From positions 124,001 to 188,000 of the forward strand of contig NZ_CDBH01000022.1 in the NCBI RefSeq assembly GCF_000820305.1: DNA of 64,000 bases. The letters are read 5' to 3'. Positions 9,075 to 18,245 of this stretch are shown one piece after another. Positions within the stretch are counted from its first letter, which is position 1; the number at the start of each line of letters is the position of its first letter. This DNA is from Aeromonas dhakensis (lineage in GTDB: Bacteria; Pseudomonadota; Gammaproteobacteria; Enterobacterales; Aeromonadaceae). The translations under genes and the position numbers were made by a program. The notes under the pieces were generated by a model. It was given only the letters and a program-made list of their open reading frames with translations, did not search any database and was not told where the DNA came from.

Positions 9075-9722
9075 ATGATGATGAACGAAGTGCAAACAAC
9101 CCTCCATTATGTCTATGACCCCCTCTGTGGCTGGTGCTATGGCGCCGCCCCGCTGCTGAAAGCCGCGGCCGATGTCGCCGGCTTGCAGATCGAACTGCAT
9201 GCCGGCGGTCTCTGGCTGGGTGGTCGCCGCCAGGCCATGGGTCAGGCGCTGCGCGACTATGTGCGCCCCCATGACGAGCGGATCCAGGCACTGACCGGTC
9301 AGCCCTTTGGCGAGCGCTATTTCAACGAGCTGCTGCTGCGCGATGGCCTGCTGCTGGATTCGGAGCAACCGATCCGCGCCATCCTGGCGGTGGGATCCCT
9401 GGGGGGTAATGGGTTGGTGATGCTGCACCGCATCCAGCAATCCCACTATCGCGATGGCATCTGGATCGGTTCTCTCGAGCATCTGACCAGCCTGGCGGCG
9501 GAGCAGGGCATTGCGCAGGAGGCCTTTGGGCAGGCGTATCAGGCGGTTGAGCTGGCAAGCCATCTGGCGGACTGCCAGGTCTGGATGCGTCGTCTCGGCG
9601 GGCAGGGTTACCCGACTCTGGGGCTGGTGCAGGGGGACAAGGTAACGCCCTTGTCAGCGTCCTCTTTCCTGGGCGAGCCGCAGGCATTTGCCCGCCATAT
9701 CCAGCAGCTGATGGGGCGCTGA
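9075..9722 (+). CDS. DsbA-family thioredoxin-fold oxidoreductase
   Basis: About 215 residues without a signal peptide, so probably cytoplasmic. The N-terminal CGWC (in YDPLCGWCYG) is the redox-active CxxC of a thioredoxin fold with a helical insertion, like the FrnE/DsbA-like group. Three ATG codons lie in tandem (9075, 9078, 9081) and any could be used; the first gives MMMNEV. Substrate is unknown; relatives act as disulfide isomerases or 2-hydroxychromene-isomerase-like proteins. A hairpin terminator of the preceding gene lies immediately upstream. Confidence 0.88.
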   Translation: MMMNEVQTTLHYVYDPLCGWCYGAAPLLKAAADVAGLQIELHAGGLWLGGRRQAMGQALRDYVRPHDERIQALTGQPFGERYFNELLLRDGLLLDSEQPIRAILAVGSLGGNGLVMLHRIQQSHYRDGIWIGSLEHLTSLAAEQGIAQEAFGQAYQAVELASHLADCQVWMRRLGGQGYPTLGLVQGDKVTPLSASSFLGEPQAFARHIQQLMGR

Positions 9723-9940
9723 GGGGGGAATTGGTATCCTGCCGAAGATAATCTTGCTCGGATGAGTCCTGAGTGGATTTTCTTGCCTGGGCGACCCTCA
9801 TGCTATCCCCGGGCAGGACGATATATTGAGCCGCGGATAGTTTGAAAATCATCCGCTTGCAGTCATCGCGCTATGCTCTATGGGGATAGCCCGGACGTTC
9901 GATGTCAGGGGCTTGCGTCTAGCCGCCAAGGATACCAATC

Positions 9941-11581
9941 ATGTTCAAAAATATGTCTATAGGTCAGAAGTTGAGCGCCGGTTTTGCCGTATTGGCCCTG
10001 CTTGTGGTGGGGCTGGCGTGGTTCTCCATCACTCAGCTGTCCCACCTTTATGCCGATACCGCCACCATCTCGGGCAACCTGTTGCCATCGACCCGTTATG
10101 CCAGCCAGATGCACGTGGCCATTCTCGATGCTCGTCGCTCCGAGCTTGCTCAGGTGATTGGTGGCCTCAACCAGGATCCGCAGGAGGTGAGCGAACGTAC
10201 CGGGACCTTCAACAAGGCCAAGGATGAGTTCAACACCGCTGCGCAAAAATATGGTTCACTGCCGTTTAGCACGGACGAAGAGAAACAGACCTACGAGCAG
10301 TTGCTGGCCGCCGGTGCCAAGTATTTCGCCGTACATGAAGAGCTGATGGCGGCCTTTGCCAGCGGTGATCTGGATAAAGTGAAGAGCCTGCGTCGGAACG
10401 AAACCCGTGTCGCTCTGGAAGAGGCTGGGGCCAAATCCTATCGTCTGCGCGAGATCAACAACGAGCTTGCCGACAGCATGGTGAAGGCAGTTGCCGACCT
10501 CTACAGCAGCTCGCGCACCATGAGTATCATCGTCAGCCTCATCACCGTCTTGTTCGTGGTGGTGGTGGCCTGGTTGCTGACTGGCCAGATCCGCAACCCG
10601 GTCATGGCTATGCTGGAGCAGACCCGCAAGGTGGCAGCCGGCGATCTGGCGGCTCATCTTGATGCCAGCCAGTTCAACAATGACGAGCTGGGTCAACTGG
10701 CCAAGGGCTTTGGCGAGATGCAGAAAAACTTGCGCACTCTGGTCAGTGAAGTCTCCGGCTCCGTGGTGCAACTGAGCTCTGCGGCCGAAGAGATCAGTGC
10801 GGTTGCCCGTCAGTCCGCCAACAACATGAACAGCCAGCAGCACGAGCTGAACCAGCTGGCCACCGCCATGAACGAGATGCAGGCGACGGTGCAGGAGGTG
10901 TCCCGCAACACCAGCGATGCCGCCAGTGCCGCCAGCGCCGCCAGCAGCACCGCCGAGCTGGGGGCCCGCACCGTCAACGACTCCATCAAGCGTATTGAAC
11001 AGGTGGCCGGTGCCATCGAGAGTACCGCCGTGGTGATCCGCCAGCTGGGGGACGATAGTCGTAACATCGGCATGGTGCTGGAGGTCATTCGTGGGATCGC
11101 CGAGCAGACCAACCTGCTGGCACTTAACGCCGCCATCGAGGCGGCCCGGGCCGGGGAACAGGGGCGCGGTTTTGCGGTGGTGGCTGATGAGGTGCGCACC
11201 CTGGCGAAACGGACCCAGGACTCCACCTCCCAGATCAACACCATCATTGCCGAACTGCAGCAGCGGGCCGAGCAGGCCGGCACCACCATGCAGCAAAGTC
11301 AGGACATGATGAACTCCACCGTCAGTACGGCGCGCGAGGCGGGGGCGTCCATCTCCGAGATCAGCGGCTCGGTGGAGAGCATATCCCACATGAACATCCA
11401 GATTGCGACCGCCACCGAAGAGCAGGGGGCGGTGAGTGAAGAGCTCAACCGCAACGTGGTCAATATCAGTCATGCCTCGGAAGAGGTGGCGGCCGGGGCA
11501 ACCCAGATGGCGCAGGCCTGCAACGACCTGAACCATCTGGCCACCCAACTGCAGGAGCTGGTACGCCGCTTCCGGGTGTGA
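9941..11581 (+). CDS. Methyl-accepting chemotaxis protein
   Basis: 546 residues. TM1 is at about 10-30, a roughly 160-residue helical periplasmic sensor of the four-helix-bundle type follows, then TM2 at about 190-212, HAMP (about 214-267) and a long cytoplasmic signalling domain. The hairpin tip [20 protein letters not shown] with [10 protein letters not shown] is the invariant contact site for CheA/CheW. A short C terminus (LVRRFRV) lacks the NWETF-type tether for CheR/CheB. An AAGGA site lies seven bases before the ATG. The ligand cannot be predicted. The 218-bp region upstream holds no recognisable gene. Confidence 0.95.
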   Translation: MFKNMSIGQKLSAGFAVLALLVVGLAWFSITQLSHLYADTATISGNLLPSTRYASQMHVAILDARRSELAQVIGGLNQDPQEVSERTGTFNKAKDEFNTAAQKYGSLPFSTDEEKQTYEQLLAAGAKYFAVHEELMAAFASGDLDKVKSLRRNETRVALEEAGAKSYRLREINNELADSMVKAVADLYSSSRTMSIIVSLITVLFVVVVAWLLTGQIRNPVMAMLEQTRKVAAGDLAAHLDASQFNNDELGQLAKGFGEMQKNLRTLVSEVSGSVVQLSSAAEEISAVARQSANNMNSQQHELNQLATAMNEMQATVQEVSRNTSDAASAASAASSTAELGARTVNDSIKRIEQVAGAIESTAVVIRQLGDDSRNIGMVLEVIRGIAEQTNLLALNAAIEAARAGEQGRGFAVVADEVRTLAKRTQDSTSQINTIIAELQQRAEQAGTTMQQSQDMMNSTVSTAREAGASISEISGSVESISHMNIQIATATEEQGAVSEELNRNVVNISHASEEVAAGATQMAQACNDLNHLATQLQELVRRFRV

Positions 11582-11599
11582 TGAGGCGACGCTGACCCG

Positions 11600-11625
11600 A
11601 CGGGCCCGGATCCGGGCCCGTTTTA
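11600..11625 (+). terminator. Terminator after the chemoreceptor gene
   Basis: A perfect 20-nt palindrome (CGGGCCCGGA and its complement) followed by TTTTATTT. Confidence 0.8.
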
Positions 11626-11726
11626 TTTATCCTCTGCGCATGGTCTGTCCAATCTCACCATCCCTTGTCCCTCCCGCCGTTCTTGGGCATGCTAATGGCC
11701 CCATTGGTTGGCAGGATTCTGGATGT

Positions 11727-12623
11727 ATGAACCTTCGCGATCTCGAGTATTTGGTGGCGCTGGAAGAGGAGAAGCACTTTCGCAAAGCGGCGGAGCGCTG
11801 TTTCGTCAGTCAGCCGACCCTGAGCGGCCAGCTGCGCAAGCTGGAGGATGAGCTGGGGGTGATCCTGATCGAGCGCACCTCCCGCAAGGTGCTGTTTACC
11901 CCGGCTGGCGATGCCATGGCCCAGCAGGCTCGCAAGGTGCTCAAAGAGGTGCGCGAACTCAAGAGCATAGGCCAGCACTTTGCCGAACCCATGTCCGGCG
12001 AGATCCACATCGGCTTCATTCCCACCGTCGGCCCCTATCTGTTGCCCCACATCATCCAGGATCTGCGCGAACATTTTCCCAAGCTGGAGTTCTACCTCTA
12101 TGAAGAGCAGACCCAGGTGTTGCTCAAACGGCTGGAAGAGGGGGAGCTGGACTGCCTGATCCTGGCCGAACTGGAGGGGATGGAAGGGTTTGGCTCCATC
12201 CCTCTCTATCAGGAGCCCATGTGGCTGGCGGTGCCCCAGCAGCATCCGGAGGCGAAGGCCAAGGCGGTGCCGCTCAGCAATCTCAAGGGCAAGAAGCTGC
12301 TGATGCTGGCCGATGGCCACTGTCTGCGGGATCAGGCGATGGGCTTCTGTTTTGCCGCCGGCATCGGCGAGGATCAGCGTTTCAAGGGCACCAGCCTGGA
12401 GACGCTGCGCAACATGGTGGCGGCCGGCAGCGGCATGACGCTGGTACCCAGGCTCGCGGTGCCTGCCAATACCGAAGAGGGCGGCGTCAGCTACCGGCCG
12501 GTGATCGATCCGGTACCGGGGCGTACCATAGCGCTGCTCTATCGCCACTACTCGGTGCGCCGACCCTGCTTCAACGAGCTGGCGGCCCGCATCTCGAGCC
12601 TGATGAAAAGCCTGCTCGGCTGA
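11727..12623 (+). CDS. oxyR: OxyR, hydrogen-peroxide-sensing LysR regulator
   Basis: 298 residues. The N-terminal helix-turn-helix (MNLRDLEYLVALEEEKHFRKAA) and effector domain match OxyR throughout. The redox pair is visible as C199 in DGHCLRDQ and C208 in MGFC, the same numbering as E. coli OxyR, which form a disulfide on peroxide exposure and activate catalase, alkyl hydroperoxide reductase and other genes. The frame is open upstream to 11640, but ATG 11727 gives the conserved N terminus and the right cysteine numbering. It is a single-gene unit convergent with mrcA. Confidence 0.96.
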   Translation: MNLRDLEYLVALEEEKHFRKAAERCFVSQPTLSGQLRKLEDELGVILIERTSRKVLFTPAGDAMAQQARKVLKEVRELKSIGQHFAEPMSGEIHIGFIPTVGPYLLPHIIQDLREHFPKLEFYLYEEQTQVLLKRLEEGELDCLILAELEGMEGFGSIPLYQEPMWLAVPQQHPEAKAKAVPLSNLKGKKLLMLADGHCLRDQAMGFCFAAGIGEDQRFKGTSLETLRNMVAAGSGMTLVPRLAVPANTEEGGVSYRPVIDPVPGRTIALLYRHYSVRRPCFNELAARISSLMKSLLG

Positions 12624-12651
12624 CGACAACGCATTCGTGTTCACCAAAAGA

Positions 12652-12675
12652 AAACCGGCGCCTGGGCGCCGGTTT
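12652..12675. terminator. Terminator between oxyR and mrcA
   Basis: Stem AAACCGGCGCC / GGCGCCGGTTT with a 2-3 nt loop and flanking A- and T-runs; it serves two convergent genes. Confidence 0.8.
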
Positions 12676-12692
12676 CTGTCTGCTGCGGTTGC

Positions 12693-15182
12693 TTAGAAGA
12701 TATCGTCGGTGGAGACGGGGCCGTCAGTGTCCGAGCCATCGCCGCCATAGACCTGATTGCCATCCGAGCTCTGGGTGGCGAAGCGGGTCGGTTCGGTGCC
12801 TTCTTTGAAGTATTCGTCCGTGCTGCTGCCATCGGTGCGGTTGGTCAGCAGGCCGGTTTCACGGTCGATGCGCACCGTGATGATCCCTTCCGGTACCGGC
12901 ATCTTGCGCTCGGGGATCTGTTTGAGCGCCGTCTTCATGAAGTCGATCCAGATGGGCTGGGCGGCGCCGCCGCCAAACTCGGCCCGGCCCAGGCCACGCT
13001 GGTGGTTGTCAAAACCGATCCAGGAGGTGGCGACCAGGTTCGGGGTATAGCCGGAGAACCAGGCATCGCGCGATTCGTTGGTGGTCCCGGTCTTGCCCGA
13101 TATATCGTGGCGTTTGAGATCGCGAGCCGCCCGCCAGCCGGTGCCGCGCCAGCCATTGCCGCCCCAGATGGCGGTGGTCAGGGTATCGGTGACCAGGAAG
13201 GCGCTCTGGGCACTGATGGTCTGCGGCGCCATATTGTTGGGCACGACGGGATCGATGGGGCACTGGGCCTTCCAGTCGGGGGCCGTATTGGCATAGGCAT
13301 CTGCGCTGTCCAGACCGGCGGCGGCCAGTACGCCACAATCACGGCAGGCGGCGGCCGGGTTGGCCTGATAGAGAGGCGCTCCGAAGCTGTCGGTCACCTC
13401 GGTAATGAAGTAGGGGGTGACCTGGAAGCCGCCGTTGGCCAGCACCGAATAGCCGCGCACCACTTCCAGCGGGGTGAACTCGGCCGCGCCCAGCGCCAGC
13501 GATTCGTTGGGCGAGATGGTGTCGCGGGCAAAGCCGAAGCGGGTGAGGCCGTCGATATAGGTATCCAGCCCGATGGCGCGCATCAGCCGCACCGACATCA
13601 CGTTCTTCGACTTGGCAAGACCAAGGCGCAGCGGTGTGGGGCCGTCATAGATGGCCGGGGAGTTCTTGGGCTGCCACATGGGGCCCTTGGAGGGATCCCA
13701 CTGGTTGATCGGCGCATCGTTGATGAGCGAGGCCAGGGTATAGCCCTGCTCCAGTGCGGTGGCATAAAGGAAAGGCTTGATGTTGGAGCCTATCTGGCGA
13801 CGAGCCTGATCGACCCGGTTGAACTTGGACAGCTCGAAGCTGAAGCCGCCGACCAGCGCCTCGATGGCGCCATCCTGCGGATTCATGGCCACCAGGGCGG
13901 CGTTGACCTCGGGGATCTGGGAGAGCAGCAGCTCTTCACCCTTCTCCCGTACCCAGATCTGGGCGCCGACCTTGAGTACGTCACGTGCCGATTTCGGGGC
14001 AAAACTCTGGCGATCGTCGGTGATGAAAGAACGGGCCCACTTGATGCCGTTCCAGCCAAGCTCGGCCTGTTTGCCGTTTTTCAGCACTATGGTCGCGCTC
14101 TTGTCACCCAGCTTGGTGACCACGGCGGCCATCAGCGGCTGATAGGTCGGCTGCTTGGCCAGATGGGCCATGATCTTGTCGTAATCCCAGTCGGCCTCGC
14201 CGCTCTTCCACAGCTGGGCGGTCACCCCCTTGTAGCCATGGCGGGTGTCATAGTCGAACACGCCGTCGAGCAGAGCCTGACGGGCAGCCCGCTGGCGCTT
14301 GGCGGTGACCGTGGTGTAGACGTGCAGGCCCATGGTGTAGGCGTCTTCCCCAAACTGCTCCACCATCTTCTGGCGAACCATCTCGCCGAGATAGGGGGCG
14401 TTGAGGGTGGTCTCTGCTCCGTGATAACGGGCCTTGATCGGCATCTTGGAGGCTTCGTCATACTGGGCCTGGGTGATCTTGCCGGTTTCCAGCATGCGGC
14501 CCAGCACCACGTTGCGGCGGGCGAAGGCCCGTTCCGGCGAACGGATCGGGTTCAGCATGGAGGGGGCCTTGGGCAGACCGGCAATGATGGCGATCTCATC
14601 CAGAGTGAGCTCTTTCACCTCTTTGCCAAAGTAGACCTGGGCGGCGGCGCCGACCCCGAAGGCCCGATAGCCGAGCGGTATCTTGTTGAGGTAGAGCTGC
14701 AGTATCTCGTCCTTGGAGAGATTCTGCTCGATGCGCCAGGCCAAGAAGACCTCCTTGATCTTGCGCACCAGGGTCTTCTCGTTGCTCAGGAAGAAGTTGC
14801 GGGCAACCTGCTGGGTGATGGTACTGGCGCCCTGGCGTGCCTGGCCGGAAACGGCCCAGACGGTGGCAGCCCGCAGGATGCCGATGGGGTCGATGCCGGG
14901 GTGCTCGTAGAAGCGGGCATCTTCGGTGGCGAGCACCGCATCGATCATGGACTGGGGAATTTCATCCAGATGCAGGGGGATGCGACGAATTTCGCCAAAT
15001 TGGGAGATCAATTCCCCATCCCGGCTGTACACCTTCATCGGGGTGGCCAGCTTGACGTCGCGCAGTGCGGTCACATCCGGCAACTGGGGCTTGATGTAGA
15101 AGTAGATACCGATGAGGCTGGCAACACCCAGCACAGCACCCAGCATCATGACAATAAACAGGCGTACGAGCCATTTCAGCAT
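12693..15182 (-). CDS. mrcA: Penicillin-binding protein 1A
   Basis: 829 residues, a bifunctional peptidoglycan synthase anchored in the inner membrane by an N-terminal helix (about 5-30). The GT51 glycosyltransferase domain shows catalytic E87 in EDARFYEHPG and the block RQGASTITQQVARN. The transpeptidase domain shows SNIK (serine about 465), the SKN triad and KTG (about 695). E. coli MrcA is 850 residues. The frame is open 60 codons upstream, but the membrane anchor begins at ATG 15182. It is divergent from pilM, the conserved arrangement in many gammaproteobacteria. Confidence 0.96.
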   Translation of the reverse strand: MLKWLVRLFIVMMLGAVLGVASLIGIYFYIKPQLPDVTALRDVKLATPMKVYSRDGELISQFGEIRRIPLHLDEIPQSMIDAVLATEDARFYEHPGIDPIGILRAATVWAVSGQARQGASTITQQVARNFFLSNEKTLVRKIKEVFLAWRIEQNLSKDEILQLYLNKIPLGYRAFGVGAAAQVYFGKEVKELTLDEIAIIAGLPKAPSMLNPIRSPERAFARRNVVLGRMLETGKITQAQYDEASKMPIKARYHGAETTLNAPYLGEMVRQKMVEQFGEDAYTMGLHVYTTVTAKRQRAARQALLDGVFDYDTRHGYKGVTAQLWKSGEADWDYDKIMAHLAKQPTYQPLMAAVVTKLGDKSATIVLKNGKQAELGWNGIKWARSFITDDRQSFAPKSARDVLKVGAQIWVREKGEELLLSQIPEVNAALVAMNPQDGAIEALVGGFSFELSKFNRVDQARRQIGSNIKPFLYATALEQGYTLASLINDAPINQWDPSKGPMWQPKNSPAIYDGPTPLRLGLAKSKNVMSVRLMRAIGLDTYIDGLTRFGFARDTISPNESLALGAAEFTPLEVVRGYSVLANGGFQVTPYFITEVTDSFGAPLYQANPAAACRDCGVLAAAGLDSADAYANTAPDWKAQCPIDPVVPNNMAPQTISAQSAFLVTDTLTTAIWGGNGWRGTGWRAARDLKRHDISGKTGTTNESRDAWFSGYTPNLVATSWIGFDNHQRGLGRAEFGGGAAQPIWIDFMKTALKQIPERKMPVPEGIITVRIDRETGLLTNRTDGSSTDEYFKEGTEPTRFATQSSDGNQVYGGDGSDTDGPVSTDDIF

Positions 15183-15481
15183 GGAAGAACTACCAATCGT
15201 CTTAAAATTAGCCAACGGGCGCAGAGTATAGCCCTTTTGCCTTCGTGAATTCGAGGTTTTCCTGACGATGGTCCGGCTCCTCGAGAAGAGGCGGGAGGTT
15301 AGCACTCTGCGACTCAATAACCAAGGGGAGGAGGGCGCGGCTCGGAAAGCGAGTTGCATCACTTTTCGGCATAAACTTTATGACATTGATAGATAGAGCA
15401 TTTAGGATGAGTTAAGCCATCATCTTCTGATTAGCTGTCCTACAATCAATCCTAAAACCCATATAACGCATGGATGTGTAT
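15183..15481. promoter_or_regulatory. Divergent control region between mrcA and pilM
   Basis: About 300 bp without a gene. The half nearest pilM is AT-richer. A TACAAT hexamer at 15441-15446 is a plausible -10 element for the pilus operon, but no good -35 lies at the right distance, so this is a weak assignment. No clear operator was recognised. Confidence 0.35.
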
Positions 15482-16540
15482 ATGTTTGGGCTATTCAACA
15501 AGGGTTCTCTGCTTCCACTGGCAGGCATTGATTTTGGAAGTCAGACCATCAAGGCCGTGACCATCACCGGCCGTCCCGGCAAGCTGCACCTCGAGTCCGT
15601 GGCGGAGGTTGTCACTCCCAAAGGCACCCTGGTCGATTATCAGCTGCAGGATATCGAGCGGGTCGGCCAGTCTCTCAAGGGCCTCAAGCGCCTCATCTCG
15701 GGCAGCAGCCAGTACGTGGCTACTGCCGTCACCGGCTCCAACGTGATCACCAAGGTCATTCAGGTGGATGCCAGCCTGAGTGAAAGCGAGCTGGAAAATC
15801 AGGTCCAGCTTGAGGCCGAACAACTCATCCCTTTCCCCCTCGATGAAGTGAGCCTGGATTTCGAGATCCTGGGCAAGGTCGCCGATCAGGAGCGCCAGGA
15901 GGTGCTGCTGAGCGCGGCCCGCACCGAGAGCGTGAATGGTCGGGTCACCGCGCTGGCGGAAGCCGACATGACCACCAAGGTGGTGGATGTCGGGGCTCAC
16001 GCCTTGGGGCGGGCGGTACTCGCCTGTCTGCCTGAGCTGCAGGAGTGGGACAAACCGGTCGGTGTCATCGACATCGGCGCCAGCGCCATGACATTTGCCG
16101 CGCTGGTGAAGGGGGAGGTGATCTACTCCCGCCTGCAAAATTTCGGCGGTGATCAATACAGTCAGGCGCTGGCCTCTTTCTACAGCCTCTCTCTGGATGA
16201 TGCAGAGCAGGCCAAGCTGCAGGGCAAGTTGCCAGTTGATCACGAGCTGGATGTGTTGCTGCCCCACATGAATGCGTTGCTGCAGCAGGTGCGGCGCAAC
16301 GTCCAGCTGTTTTGCAGCTCTTCCGGCCACCGGGAGCTCTCCAAACTGGTGTTGAGCGGAGGGGGCAGTTTGCTGCCCGGGTTGGCGGCTCAGATTGGCA
16401 ACGAGCTCAGCTGCGAGGTGTTGCATCCCGATCCCTTTACCCTGTTCGGCAAACCCAAGGGAGAGGTCGCTGCCCATGGTGCCAAGTACATGACGGCGCT
16501 GGGTCTGGCATTGAGGAGCTTCACGCCATGTCAAATATAA
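15482..16540 (+). CDS. pilM: Type IV pilus assembly protein PilM
   Basis: 352 residues, an actin-like cytoplasmic ATPase. The N terminus FGLFNKGS is followed by LAGIDFGSQTIKAV, the phosphate-1 loop of the FtsA/actin fold. VIDIGASAMTFAAL and LSGGGSLLPGL are the other nucleotide-binding loops. PilM docks on the N-terminal tail of PilN at the base of the pilus machine. ATG 15482 is preferred because it gives the family N terminus MFGLF and has GGAT upstream; ATG 15470 would add four residues. It is the first gene of pilMNOPQ, named tapMNOPQ in some Aeromonas literature. Confidence 0.93.
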   Translation: MFGLFNKGSLLPLAGIDFGSQTIKAVTITGRPGKLHLESVAEVVTPKGTLVDYQLQDIERVGQSLKGLKRLISGSSQYVATAVTGSNVITKVIQVDASLSESELENQVQLEAEQLIPFPLDEVSLDFEILGKVADQERQEVLLSAARTESVNGRVTALAEADMTTKVVDVGAHALGRAVLACLPELQEWDKPVGVIDIGASAMTFAALVKGEVIYSRLQNFGGDQYSQALASFYSLSLDDAEQAKLQGKLPVDHELDVLLPHMNALLQQVRRNVQLFCSSSGHRELSKLVLSGGGSLLPGLAAQIGNELSCEVLHPDPFTLFGKPKGEVAAHGAKYMTALGLALRSFTPCQI

Positions 16541-17106
16541 ACCTCCTTCCCTGGCGTGAAGCCAGGGCGCTGCGTCAGAAGAAGCAGTTCGGCGTCATGC
16601 TCGGTATCTTCATGGCCATCACGGCATCCCTCGGTTTTGCCGCCGACTGGCTGGTGGAACAGCAGATCGGCCATCAGCAGCAGCGCAACCAGCGTCTGCA
16701 GCAGGAGATGACCATACTCGATGCCCAGCTTGGCGAGATCCGTCTGCTCAAGGAGCGGCGCAAGGAGCTGATTGACCGCATGCAGCTGATCGAGCATCTG
16801 CAGATGCGTCGCAACCTGCCGGTTCGTCTGTTCAACCAGCTGCCTTCGTTGGTACCCAATGGGGTGTATCTCAACACGTTGGCCCTGCAGGACAACCGGA
16901 TCGACGTGAACGGCAAGACCGAAGCCTATGGCAGGGTGGCCAGCATGATGCGTCGCATCGATGGTTCCGGCTGGCTGGGGCAGTCGCAGATCAGCACCAT
17001 CTTTGCGGCCGATGTAGCACCAGTTTCGCTCAGCCAGTTTTCCATGATGTTCCAGGTCGCCGTGGCGGCTGGAGCCAGCCTCGACATGGCTAAGGGGCAG
17101 AAATGA
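16528..17106 (+). CDS. pilN: Type IV pilus assembly protein PilN
   Basis: 192 residues, a bitopic inner-membrane protein. It opens with SNINLLPWREA, the conserved cytoplasmic INLLPWR peptide that binds PilM, then has a membrane helix (about 20-45) and a periplasmic coiled coil plus small ferredoxin-like domain that pairs with PilO. The gene starts 13 bp inside the end of pilM, so translation is coupled. The frame is open further upstream, but the conserved motif fixes the start. Confidence 0.94.
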   Translation: MSNINLLPWREARALRQKKQFGVMLGIFMAITASLGFAADWLVEQQIGHQQQRNQRLQQEMTILDAQLGEIRLLKERRKELIDRMQLIEHLQMRRNLPVRLFNQLPSLVPNGVYLNTLALQDNRIDVNGKTEAYGRVASMMRRIDGSGWLGQSQISTIFAADVAPVSLSQFSMMFQVAVAAGASLDMAKGQK

Positions 17107-17702
17107 ACCTGCAACAGCTCAACGAACTGGATTTCAACAACATCGCCAGCTGGCCCAAACTGGCCAAGGGGATCTTCATCCTGTTCTTCTGCGCCCTGCT
17201 TGGGGGCGCCATCTATTACTACGTGATTGCCAAGTCGCTGACTCTGTTGACCCAGGAAACCGACAAGGAGGCGGAGCTCAAGTCACAGTTTGAGAGCAAG
17301 GCGATGCTGGCCGCCAATCTCGGTGCCTACAAGGCGCAGATGGTGCAGCTTGAACAACTGGTCGATACCCAGCTCAAACAGCTGCCCAATACCCATGAAG
17401 TGGCCGGGCTGCTGGATGACATCAGCTTTATCGCCACCGACAACGGCCTCAAGCTGAATCGCATCAACTGGGAGCCGGAGATCAAGCACGAGTTTTCCAC
17501 TGAGCTGCCCATGCGAATAGAAGTGGTGGGCACCTATCATGAGATCGGCAAGTTCACGGCTGACATGGCGGCCTTGCCAAGGATCGTCATTCTGGAGTCG
17601 TTCACGCTGGGTCAGGGCAAGGAGCAGGATGACATGATCGCCATGTCGATGCTGGCCAAGACCTATAAATACAACGGCAAGACGGTGGAGCAGAAAAAAT
17701 GA
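17103..17702 (+). CDS. pilO: Type IV pilus assembly protein PilO
   Basis: 199 residues. A short cytoplasmic segment precedes a transmembrane helix at about 20-45 (KGIFILFFCALLGGAIYYYV), then a coiled coil and a periplasmic domain. It forms the alignment complex with PilN and links the inner-membrane platform to PilP and the secretin. It overlaps pilN by four bases (ATGA) and pilP likewise. Confidence 0.94.
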   Translation: MNLQQLNELDFNNIASWPKLAKGIFILFFCALLGGAIYYYVIAKSLTLLTQETDKEAELKSQFESKAMLAANLGAYKAQMVQLEQLVDTQLKQLPNTHEVAGLLDDISFIATDNGLKLNRINWEPEIKHEFSTELPMRIEVVGTYHEIGKFTADMAALPRIVILESFTLGQGKEQDDMIAMSMLAKTYKYNGKTVEQKK

Positions 17703-18229
17703 GGATACTCTGCGTTCTGTTGCCGGCATTGTTGCTGACGGCCTGCGGCGGTCAGGATGACATGGATAATTACGTGGCCGAGGTGAAGGCCAGAAAGCCG
17801 GTCCCCATTGAACCTCTTCCCGAAATAAAGCCCTTCTCTCCCATGGCTTATCATCTCAGTGATCAGCGCAGTCCCTTCATCGCTCCCCAGCCCGAGGCCA
17901 GCAGTGCCAAGACGGATGCCAAGGTGAAACCGGATTGCGCCCAGATCGTCGCCAACAGAGAGAAAGAGGTGCTGGAGAACTATTCATTGGCCAGCCTGAG
18001 CATGCAGGGTTCCCTTGGCAAGCAGGGGCAGCTGTGGGCCCTGATCAGAACGCCGGATGGTCAGTCCATCCGGGTGGGCCTCAACCAGCATATGGGGCTG
18101 GATCAGGGGCGGGTGATCAGGATCACTGACACTTATGTGGATTTGATTGAGACTATACCGGACGGCAAAGGATGCTGGGTGACTCGAGAAACCCAGCTGG
18201 GCATGGCCAATCTTGAAGCAAAACGATAA
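17699..18229 (+). CDS. pilP: Type IV pilus assembly lipoprotein PilP
   Basis: 176 residues with a lipoprotein signal ending LLLTACGG (lipobox cysteine about residue 16). An unstructured linker precedes a C-terminal beta-sandwich that binds the N0/N1 part of PilQ. It bridges PilN/PilO and the secretin. It overlaps pilO by four bases and lies 16 bp before pilQ. Confidence 0.93.
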   Translation: MRILCVLLPALLLTACGGQDDMDNYVAEVKARKPVPIEPLPEIKPFSPMAYHLSDQRSPFIAPQPEASSAKTDAKVKPDCAQIVANREKEVLENYSLASLSMQGSLGKQGQLWALIRTPDGQSIRVGLNQHMGLDQGRVIRITDTYVDLIETIPDGKGCWVTRETQLGMANLEAKR

Positions 18230-18245
18230 TCAGGGATGAACTGCG

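Noticed and set aside
13002-15248. A 748-codon plus-strand frame opposite mrcA
   Set aside because: Gly/His/Leu-rich nonsense protein; mrcA motifs on the other strand are decisive.
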